Translations under genes and position numbers: made by a program
Part shown: positions 54,476-61,465 of the stretch, one piece after another
Position numbering within the stretch: position 1 is the stretch's first letter
Layout of the letters: each line of letters begins with the position of its first letter
Origin: Bacteroidales bacterium Phil6
GTDB taxonomy: Bacteria; Bacteroidota; Bacteroidia; Bacteroidales; F082
NCBI GenBank assembly: GCA_002633315.1
Contig: NWBN01000002.1
Span: forward strand, 57,777 to 121,776
DNA: 64,000 nucleotides
Reading direction: 5' to 3'
Notes under the pieces: model-generated
Seen by the model: only the letters and a program-made list of their open reading frames with translations
Told to the model about the DNA's origin: nothing
Database searches by the model: none

Positions 54476-54904
54476 ATGACAATGTTAAAAGATATTAACA
54501 AATTGAAGAATATTCTTTCAGAGGACAATTATACCATTGTCATACAGTCAGAATCAGGAGAAATATTGACATCCAACGACAGAGGTGTAAAAACTCTGAT
54601 GAAAATTATCGACAATAATTCTTCTTTTTTAAAGAATGCCATACTTGCAGACAAAGTGATTGGAAAAGCCGCTGCCCTGTTGATGGTCTTTGGTGGTGTA
54701 AAAGAAGTATTTGCATTAGTAATCAGCACTCCTGCATTTGATATTCTTAAAAAATATAACATTACAGTATCTTTTGAAGTGTTGACAGACAGGATAAAAA
54801 ACAGAAAAGGAGATGGATTATGCCCAATGGAAAGTCTTTGTCTTAATATAGACAATCCTGAAACAGCATACGAAAAATTAAAAGAAAAATTAAATAGTTT
54901 ATAA
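54476..54904 (+). CDS. DUF1893 protein (cytidine deaminase-like fold)
   Basis: A 142-residue cytosolic protein. The motif VIGKAAALLMVFGGVKEVFALVIS and the later GDGLCPMESL are characteristic of DUF1893, which is related in fold to cytidine deaminases. No catalytic role is established to my knowledge. The frame runs upstream to a GTG at 54431, but that would lie in the terminator hairpin, so ATG 54476 (or 54482) is used. Confidence 0.8.
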   Translation: MTMLKDINKLKNILSEDNYTIVIQSESGEILTSNDRGVKTLMKIIDNNSSFLKNAILADKVIGKAAALLMVFGGVKEVFALVISTPAFDILKKYNITVSFEVLTDRIKNRKGDGLCPMESLCLNIDNPETAYEKLKEKLNSL

Positions 54905-54907
54905 CCG

Positions 54908-56287
54908 TTATTTTTCCAATCCGTTAAGTTTTTTCCAATATTGAGAAAAAGAATTTTCAGCAAAAACAGGTATCTCTCTTTTGACTCCCCACGTCTTACC
55001 AAGCAGCAGCCTCAATTCCTTATTTTTCATTTTATAACCTCCTTTATCCATGTTTTTCCTGTTTTTCAATCTATTGGATATAAAATAATATAACAGACCG
55101 TCTTTAGTAAAAATACTCTCTTTTTTTGTAAATTTCAACCTGTTGCAGAATATCAAATCACGAAGGGAAATATTTATAGGACATACATCCTCACATTGTC
55201 CGCAAGAAGTACATAAGTTACAATAATGAGAATAATCTTCCGATTTATTAATTAATGGTATCAATACAGTGCCGACAGGACCGTAATTGGAATTTTCATA
55301 AAGACTTTTGGAAATTATGTTAGTTATTGGACAAACCTTTTGACATGCACCGCAATGTAAACATGTCAATACTGTCTTCTGTTTTTCTTCAGCAAAAACT
55401 TCCGACCTTCCGTTATCAAGCAATACCAAATACAATTTATGCTTTTTACCATAATCTGAATTATTATTTATTATGGAGATCATTGAAGAACAATTATCTA
55501 TGGCATCATCATAAATCTTGGACAATGGAAGCAACACACTTAAATCGTTCCATGAAGGTATTACTTTTTCTATTCCGGCAATTATAATATGAACATTAGC
55601 CTGACTCAACGATTCAATAATGTAACCTTCATTTTCACCAATAACAACACTTCCATTATCAGAAACAAGAAAATCAGCACCGGTAATTATTGTATCCGAA
55701 ACAGAAATTTTATCTTTCAAAATATCTGAAATATATTTCAATAATAATGGAGCATCATCAGCAAAATCTTTCTTGAATTTCTTAGATAAAATCTGAGATA
55801 CATCATCGGAAGTCTTATTATCGTAATTGATTAAATTCAAGTCAACACGATCAGCTGCCAATTTCAAAAGATATTCATTAATATCTATATCCTCAACATT
55901 AAAACCTTTATCAATCAAAACATTATACAAATCTATTTCATTAATGACATAATCCTTTGATTTCACTATATTTTTTAAATCATTTTCATTCAAAATATTT
56001 ACAATAGACTCTACAGCTTCATCAGCATTACAAGCCCATACGACCTTACCACCGTTTTTAATAAAATTGGTTTCAAAATCCACCAACAACTTGTCATAAT
56101 TTTTAAAAGCTTTGTTTCTGATGTTGAAAGCACGAGATCTTTCCAATTCATAATCTGAATATCTTTCCTTTCCGGCTGAAAGATATTGTCTGTAATAAAG
56201 ATACTCATCCATCATCTTTTGATAATGAACACTATCTGAAGCCATTTTCTCAGATTCTTTGGCAAAATCAAAGCTTTTATCAACCAT
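54908..56287 (-). CDS. LutB-like iron-sulfur protein (LUD domain)
   Basis: A 459-residue protein. The N-terminal two thirds are a LUD domain (VVWACNADEAVESI, TGADFLVSDNGSVVIGENEG). Two 4Fe-4S clusters follow: CLHCGACQKVCP and CNLCTSCGQCEDVCP. A C-terminal segment has GKTWGVKREIPVFAENSF. LutB works with LutA and LutC to oxidise L-lactate to pyruvate. Neither lutA nor lutC lies next to it here, so the complex must be encoded elsewhere or the protein acts alone. It follows rpiB on the same strand with a 2-bp gap. Confidence 0.87.
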   Translation of the reverse strand: MVDKSFDFAKESEKMASDSVHYQKMMDEYLYYRQYLSAGKERYSDYELERSRAFNIRNKAFKNYDKLLVDFETNFIKNGGKVVWACNADEAVESIVNILNENDLKNIVKSKDYVINEIDLYNVLIDKGFNVEDIDINEYLLKLAADRVDLNLINYDNKTSDDVSQILSKKFKKDFADDAPLLLKYISDILKDKISVSDTIITGADFLVSDNGSVVIGENEGYIIESLSQANVHIIIAGIEKVIPSWNDLSVLLPLSKIYDDAIDNCSSMISIINNNSDYGKKHKLYLVLLDNGRSEVFAEEKQKTVLTCLHCGACQKVCPITNIISKSLYENSNYGPVGTVLIPLINKSEDYSHYCNLCTSCGQCEDVCPINISLRDLIFCNRLKFTKKESIFTKDGLLYYFISNRLKNRKNMDKGGYKMKNKELRLLLGKTWGVKREIPVFAENSFSQYWKKLNGLEK

Positions 56288-56289
56288 AA

Positions 56290-56727
56290 TCAGAATTTTT
56301 CTATTTTTTCAATTCTTCTTATATGTCTTCCTCCCTCAAAATCCGTATTCAAAAAAACCCGGACAATATCCCAGGCCATTTCATTACTAATAAATCGACC
56401 TGGCAACGACAGAATATTGGCATCGTTATGTTGGCGGGCTAACTTGCCGAGTTCTACATTCCAACACAAAGCTGCACGTACATGAGGATGTTTATTGGCA
56501 GACATTTGTGCTCCATTACCACTTCCACATATTATTATTCCTAAAGGATATTTTCCATTTTGTATGTCGGTAGCCAAAGGATGTATCATATCCGGATAAT
56601 CTACACTCTCTTCTGAATAACAACCATAGTCCTTTACTTCATAACCGCTTTCTTTCAGTCTTTCAATTAAATATGATTTCATTGTAAAACCACCATGATC
56701 GCTCGCTATAGGAATTATTCTTTTCAT
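56290..56727 (-). CDS. rpiB: Ribose-5-phosphate isomerase B
   Basis: A 145-residue RpiB/LacAB-type isomerase that interconverts ribose 5-phosphate and ribulose 5-phosphate. The ASDHGGFTMKSYLIERL start, DYGCYSEESVDYPD, IICGSGNGAQMSANKHPHVRAALCW (given in parts: GSGNGAQMSANK and RAALCW) and the HNDANILSLPGR motif are complete, including the catalytic Cys in IICGSG. It heads the minus-strand pair with the LutB-like gene and borders the putative origin. Confidence 0.95.
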   Translation of the reverse strand: MKRIIPIASDHGGFTMKSYLIERLKESGYEVKDYGCYSEESVDYPDMIHPLATDIQNGKYPLGIIICGSGNGAQMSANKHPHVRAALCWNVELGKLARQHNDANILSLPGRFISNEMAWDIVRVFLNTDFEGGRHIRRIEKIEKF

Positions 56728-56729
56728 AC

Positions 56730-57075
56730 TACAAATGTTGATAAATTTTTACAAAGGTAAAAATATTTTTTGTTTTATCACTTCCTTTTATTCTAATTTA
56801 TAATTATTTACAAATTACAGTTTTTTAACATTAATTTTATCTACTTGCTAATCAAATGACAAAAAGATATTAACATGCATGCTGTTGATAAAGATTGAAA
56901 ACTTTTTTGTCAACATTCATAACACATATCCATGATGTTGATAACTATAAATCGAAAGATTTTATAAACTGTTATCTACATAGAAATCAACAGTAAAATT
57001 ATATATAATATTTTGATAATCACATATTTAAATATTTATCAACATTAACTTATTCATTCATTTTTTTATTTATTA
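56730..57075. other. Candidate chromosome replication origin
   Basis: An AT-rich non-coding region between diverging genes. It holds four exact DnaA-type boxes TTATCAACA: 57036-57044 on plus, and 56736-56744, 56883-56891 and 56936-56944 on minus. Also present are TTATCTACA (56972-56980) and TTATCTACT (56837-56845), each near TTATCCACA. The last 75 bp are almost purely A and T, as expected of an unwinding element. Plus-strand genes to the right are T- and G-rich at third codon positions, whereas the MFS gene at 50.4 kb is A-rich. No dnaA gene lies beside it. Confidence 0.6.
56752..56759 (-). promoter_or_regulatory. -7 promoter element of rpiB
   Basis: TACCTTTG on the minus strand, 24 bp before the ATG. 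It lies next to a TTATCAACA box at 56736-56744. Confidence 0.5.
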
Positions 57076-57211
57076 ATTTAATCGGAAATAAAATATAAGT
57101 AATCAAATCCTTTGGAGCAGATAAAAATCTTTTTCTTGTTCATAAAATTAATTCGTTCGACAAATTCTAAATGTAATATGCTTTTTTAAATTAATTTCTT
57201 TCAAAATATAG

Positions 57212-57219
57212 TATCTTTG
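57212..57219 (+). promoter_or_regulatory. -7 promoter element of the tyrosine phosphatase
   Basis: TATCTTTG, 42 bp before the ATG at 57262. Confidence 0.6.
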
Positions 57220-57261
57220 TAATGGTTTTGATACGTAATAGAAGATTGTAAAAGTTTGATT

Positions 57262-57744
57262 ATGTTGAAGAAAAAGATATTGTTTGTTTGTCTTGGCAAT
57301 ATTTGCCGTTCTCCTGCTGCCGAAGAAGTCATGCGTTCTTTTGTCGAAAAAGAAGGTTTGTCTTCATTATTCTATATAGACAGTGCAGGATTAACGTCTT
57401 TTCATCGAGGTGAAATGCCGGACAGACGTATGAGGGATCATGCGTCAATACGTGGCTATAGTCTCACTCATTTATCGAGACCTTTAATAATTGAGGATTT
57501 TTATAATTTCGACATGATTCTCGGAATGGATAAACAGAATATGAAAAGTCTTTATAAAATGGCTCCGGAGACATCTGTTGAGAATAAGATTTATCGTTTG
57601 ACAGATTTTTGTGTCAAATATAAAGCAGATGATATTCCGGATCCTTATTATGGAGGTCCGGAAGGCTTCGATTATGTGATGGATTTGTTGGAAGATACTT
57701 GCAACGGTCTTATCAATTATTTAAAAAATGATTTATTGTCTTGA
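57262..57744 (+). CDS. Low-molecular-weight protein-tyrosine phosphatase
   Basis: A 160-residue enzyme. The active-site loop FVCLGNICRSP (C-x5-R, Cys10 to Arg16) and the general-acid loop DPYYGG are present. It may act on tyrosine kinases of surface-polysaccharide export, as Wzb does, or on other phosphoproteins. The start at ATG 57262 is preferred over the upstream TTG. As I recall, a gene of this family sits next to dnaA in some Bacteroidota, which would fit the adjacent origin-like DNA. DUF2461 follows after 21 bp. Confidence 0.93.
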   Translation: MLKKKILFVCLGNICRSPAAEEVMRSFVEKEGLSSLFYIDSAGLTSFHRGEMPDRRMRDHASIRGYSLTHLSRPLIIEDFYNFDMILGMDKQNMKSLYKMAPETSVENKIYRLTDFCVKYKADDIPDPYYGGPEGFDYVMDLLEDTCNGLINYLKNDLLS

Positions 57745-57765
57745 TTATCAAAATATTTTGAATTT

Positions 57766-58449
57766 ATGAAAGAAGTTTTGGATTTTTTGAATGAATTGGC
57801 AGAAAATAACAACAGAAACTGGTTTCAAAATAATAAAAACCGTTATCTGAAAGTTCAAAACAAAATCAATGACTTTGCATTGCAACTGATTCAAGGCATT
57901 TCTGAATTTGATGACAGTATAAAAAATATAGGAGTTAAAGATGCTACTTACAGAATTTATCGTGATATCAGATTTTCTCACGACAAAAGACCTTATAAAA
58001 CACATATAGGTATTTTTGTATGTCCTCGCGGTAAAAATTCCGGTTTGTCGGGTTACTATTTTCATGTTGAATCGGATTATTCTGATTTTTTAAGTCGTAG
58101 CGGATTATTCGTCGGTTTATATAATCCTGAAAGTTGGATGATGCAAAGTATTCGCGAAGATATTGTTTCTGACGGTGAAACTTTTCATAATTCCGTTCTT
58201 GCTGCGGCAAATTTTACTCTTGATACGTCTCAGAAATATGTCAAAATGCCTAAAGGATTTTCAGAAAATGATAAATATGCCGATTATATTAGATTGAAGT
58301 CATTGTCTCTTTGGGAGCCTGTTGATAAAGATATTTTGTTTTCTGACGGTCTTTTAGATTGGGTGTTGAAAGAATTTAAGACGACTTATTCATTCAATAC
58401 TTTTATTAATAGAGCCATACTTTTTGCTATGGAAAACGGCGAATATTGA
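57766..58449 (+). CDS. DUF2461 family protein
   Basis: A 227-residue cytosolic protein of the DUF2461 family. The start FLNELAENNNRNWFQNNKNRY, YRIYRDIRFSHDKRPYKTH and GYYFHVESDYS segments are typical. No function is known. It lies close behind the phosphatase and is probably in the same transcript. Confidence 0.88.
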   Translation: MKEVLDFLNELAENNNRNWFQNNKNRYLKVQNKINDFALQLIQGISEFDDSIKNIGVKDATYRIYRDIRFSHDKRPYKTHIGIFVCPRGKNSGLSGYYFHVESDYSDFLSRSGLFVGLYNPESWMMQSIREDIVSDGETFHNSVLAAANFTLDTSQKYVKMPKGFSENDKYADYIRLKSLSLWEPVDKDILFSDGLLDWVLKEFKTTYSFNTFINRAILFAMENGEY

Positions 58450-58755
58450 TGTGCTGTTCATTGTTTTTTATGAAAAAGTGAAGTAATGGATAAAAAAATT
58501 CTTTCAGAGAATTGAATGTTTTGAATATATCCATGTAAACTGGAAAAGAACATTTTGAATATTACTGTCCGACAAAAATCTATGTAGTGACATCATATTA
58601 TGGCGTCTCTAATACGTTTTTGTCTTAAATAAAAGCTCAAATTATTCCATGTAACTATTTTAAGCGGACAGCAAAGAATATTTTTACATTTTTTTGATAA
58701 CTTTATGCAGCAGATTTTATGTTTGTCCGTTTATGAAAGTGTAAAAGGTTGAAAG
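58450..58755. other. Upstream region of the ECF sigma operon
   Basis: About 306 bp without a gene. It contains a 6-bp hairpin (AATTCT 58497-58502, AGAATT 58508-58513) and CTGTCCG (58565-58571) with its reverse complement CGGACAG (58665-58671), plus another TGTCCG at 58724-58729. No standard TAnnTTTG site is seen close to the start, which could mean ECF-dependent autoregulation. Confidence 0.45.
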
Positions 58756-59307
58756 ATGAGTTTTGAAGACTTGATAGTGAAGTATAAAAACGGTAACAAA
58801 AAGGCAATTATTCAATTGTACAGGTTAGTGAGCAAACCGGTTTTTAATACATGTCTGCGTATGCTGTCCAATGTACAGGATGCCGAAGAAACAATGCAGG
58901 ATGCAGTGTTGAAGGCTTTTGACAGAATAAATTCTTTTAACGGCAATGCTGATGATTTTATAGCCTTTGTCAAAAAAATAGCCATAAACCGTTGTATAGA
59001 CAACTATCGTAGAAATAAAAATACTCCGTTCTTTACAGAGTTGAATGATAATGTCGATAATATTCAAGATGATGATTCCGAATTTTACGACGACTGTTCT
59101 TTGGAAATGTTAATGTCAAACATAAACAAACTTCCTTCGGGATATAAAATGGTTCTTAATCTCCATCTTATTGAAGATATTGATTTTGAAGATATTGCAA
59201 TAATGATGAATTTGAAATCTTCCACAGTGCGCTCTCAGTATGTAAGAGCAAAATGTAAATTGTGTGAAATGCTTAAAAAAGAAATGAATTATGAAAATAG
59301 AGGATAA
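58756..59307 (+). CDS. ECF-type RNA polymerase sigma factor
   Basis: A 183-residue sigma-70 family protein of the ECF group. Region 2 runs from about residue 20 to 90 (TCLRMLSNVQDAEETMQDAV, FVKKIAINRCIDNYRR) and region 4 from about 120 to 175 (LPSGYKMVLNLHLIEDIDFEDIAIMMNLKSSTVRSQYVRAK, here split at LIEDID). It overlaps the anti-sigma-like gene by 17 bp. It is expected to direct transcription of its own operon and perhaps the beta-barrel gene that follows. Confidence 0.92.
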   Translation: MSFEDLIVKYKNGNKKAIIQLYRLVSKPVFNTCLRMLSNVQDAEETMQDAVLKAFDRINSFNGNADDFIAFVKKIAINRCIDNYRRNKNTPFFTELNDNVDNIQDDDSEFYDDCSLEMLMSNINKLPSGYKMVLNLHLIEDIDFEDIAIMMNLKSSTVRSQYVRAKCKLCEMLKKEMNYENRG

Positions 59308-59806
59308 AATAAAAAATAACAGAAATTCTTTAGACTTTTTCGACTTGCCGAAAGGTCATGAAAAAAGATTTTCCGAAAAGTTAAAATCTAATGATGAAAA
59401 CCATAATGTCAATATATTTAAGATATTTTTAATAACTGTGTCGTCCGCTGCCGCAATATTGATAATGTTCTTTCTTGTAAACAATTTGATATTGAACAAA
59501 GAAAAAATAGAGGAAACTGTCGATGAAGATTATCTTGCGTTGCAGACAATGCGCTCCGTTTATGACGAAAAGTTGGAATCAGCTGTTTTCCGCCTCGAAG
59601 AGATACTTGAAAATGTTGATGACAGTACCCGTAATGAGATAAATCTTGTCATTGATGAATTACTCAGTACTTCCGATGAACTCGCGGCAATAGCTCCAAT
59701 GCCTTTTGAAAAACAAATGGCTATCACTTCACATGTTTATGACTCAAAATTGAGAGTCGTTAATTTGATATCAGATAAATTGGAAAATATCGATAAAAAT
59801 GAATAA
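59291..59806 (+). CDS. Single-pass anti-sigma-like membrane protein
   Basis: A 171-residue protein. A short cytosolic N-terminus contains FFDLPKGHEKRFSEKL, a segment seen before the membrane helix of Bacteroidota anti-sigma partners. One transmembrane helix (about 44-66) follows, then a roughly 100-residue periplasmic helical domain (LESAVFRLEEILENVDDSTRNEI). There is no zinc motif. The tight overlap with the sigma gene upstream and the secreted protein downstream supports a signalling role. Confidence 0.75.
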   Translation: MKIEDKIKNNRNSLDFFDLPKGHEKRFSEKLKSNDENHNVNIFKIFLITVSSAAAILIMFFLVNNLILNKEKIEETVDEDYLALQTMRSVYDEKLESAVFRLEEILENVDDSTRNEINLVIDELLSTSDELAAIAPMPFEKQMAITSHVYDSKLRVVNLISDKLENIDKNE

Positions 59807-59807
59807 T

Positions 59808-61124
59808 ATGAAAAAAATTGCTTTATTTTTTATGCTGCTGTTATTGTCAGTGAATGATAACATGCTCTTTTCAAAAACCTTTGACAACAGTTTGAATAAC
59901 GATACTGTCGTTGTCAATATGGGTGAATTTAATTATAAATGTGATAGTTTTGATTTGGATTCGTTGATGCAATCTATTAATGATTATAATGAACATTTAA
60001 ATTATTATATGGATTCTCTTTCTGAAAAACTTGAAAATATGACGTTCGAAAAAAATAGAATCCATTATTATAATGATTCATTGAAAATGAATTTAGAGTC
60101 TTGTTTTAAAGGTTTTGAAAAGACATTCGAAAATTTGGATGAGGTATTTGAAATGTGTAGTCCCATATTGAAAAAGATGGTTACGGCTTGTTTTGCTGAA
60201 TTGGGCAATTTGTCGGAAGAATTTGATTATAGCATGGAAGAATTTGATAATTATGGAAAAAAATGGATATGGAAGAAAGATACTGTATATTCCAATAAAA
60301 TTGAAAAGTCTTTTGATGTTTCTAAAACTTCACGTTTTATTTTTGATGGTAAATTTTCAAATTTGAATATCAAGACATGGAATGAAGATAAAATAGAAAT
60401 TGATGTCAGAATGATAGTTTTATCTGATTCTAAGATTGATAAATCTAAATTTGACGATGTTTTTCATGTAAATATATATAAAAAGAATAAGGATGTATAT
60501 CTTTATGCAAGTATGAAAAACAACAGAAACAATCGTAATTATAACAATGAAACGGTGATTTTCGTTTGTGACGTAAAAATGCCTGAATATATGAGTATGG
60601 ATGTTACTTCTTATTATGCTGATGTTAAACTGCAGAATGTTCATAAACCTTCCTCTTTTAATATTAATTATGGTTCTTTGAGTGGTTTGGATTCTTATGA
60701 TAAAATAGATTTGAAATTGAAATACGGTAATTGCAAGTTCGACAATATAAGCGATTTGGATGCAGCGATCTATTATTCAGATTGTAACTTTATGAATTGT
60801 AGTAGTTACAATGGTACGGTTTATTATTCGGATATTAAATTCCAGGATGTGAATAATATGGATATGTCATTGTATTACAGTGATTTAGTAACCGGAAATA
60901 TTGGTTCATTAATCATTTCCGCCAATTATTCCGATGTTGTAATGAATGATATTCTGAACTCGTGTAATGCTAATTTGTCGTACAGTGATATGATTGTAAA
61001 AAAAATAACAACAAATTGTACCGAATGCAAAATAAAAGGTGTTTTTTCAGAAATAAAAGTTTTTAATGAAAAAGATGGGAAGACTATTAAATATGATGAA
61101 ATGTTTATTAATACATCCTTATAA
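59808..61124 (+). CDS. Secreted beta-solenoid protein of a sigma operon
   Basis: A 438-residue exported protein. The start at 59808 gives the signal peptide MKKIALFFMLLLLSVNDNMLFS. Residues about 20-165 are helical. Residues about 170-420 are beta-rich, with a clear repeat: five YSD units near residues 320-395 (YSDCNF, YSDIKF, YSDLVT, YSDVVM, YSDMIV) spaced 17-18 residues apart, and a related YAD unit earlier. This looks like a right-handed beta-helix of the DUF4097 kind. It is the third gene of the sigma/anti-sigma operon and may be a sensor input or effector at the cell surface. Confidence 0.72.
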   Translation: MKKIALFFMLLLLSVNDNMLFSKTFDNSLNNDTVVVNMGEFNYKCDSFDLDSLMQSINDYNEHLNYYMDSLSEKLENMTFEKNRIHYYNDSLKMNLESCFKGFEKTFENLDEVFEMCSPILKKMVTACFAELGNLSEEFDYSMEEFDNYGKKWIWKKDTVYSNKIEKSFDVSKTSRFIFDGKFSNLNIKTWNEDKIEIDVRMIVLSDSKIDKSKFDDVFHVNIYKKNKDVYLYASMKNNRNNRNYNNETVIFVCDVKMPEYMSMDVTSYYADVKLQNVHKPSSFNINYGSLSGLDSYDKIDLKLKYGNCKFDNISDLDAAIYYSDCNFMNCSSYNGTVYYSDIKFQDVNNMDMSLYYSDLVTGNIGSLIISANYSDVVMNDILNSCNANLSYSDMIVKKITTNCTECKIKGVFSEIKVFNEKDGKTIKYDEMFINTSL

Positions 61125-61166
61125 TATTAGCAGAATATCACTTTCTTTTCATACCTTTTATGATGT

Positions 61167-61191
61167 AAGCCTGTTTATTCAGGCTTTTTTT
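61167..61191 (+). terminator. Terminator of the ECF sigma operon
   Basis: The stem AAGCCTG/CAGGCTT has a 6-nt loop and is followed by a T run. Confidence 0.92.
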
Positions 61192-61214
61192 GTAAAAAAA
61201 TTTTCACATTTCTC

Positions 61215-61265
61215 TTGACATGTAAAAAATTTTTGTAATTTTGCAGTGTAATAGAGTGCTATTAC
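61215..61265 (+). promoter_or_regulatory. Promoter and 5' hairpin of the outer-membrane barrel gene
   Basis: TTG (61215-61217) and TAATTTTG (61236-61243) form a promoter with 18-bp spacing. At the expected start of the RNA there is a hairpin, TGTAATAG (61247-61254) with CTATTACA (61259-61266) and loop AGTG. The leader to the ATG at 61466 is about 215 nt, with no other strong structure seen. Confidence 0.7.
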
Positions 61266-61465
61266 AGTATGATTTTAAAAGTACAGTTGATAGAAAAAGG
61301 ATAAGTATATTGATAATCATTAAATGACTTTTTTTAAAAAATTTTAAAAAATTAATAGAATATACAGGTAAATGGAATAAATTTGGACTCTTGAAAAAAT
61401 GTTTTGCAAATAAACAATTATTTTATAAATAAACGTTAAAAAATATAGTTTTAGACAATATAATT

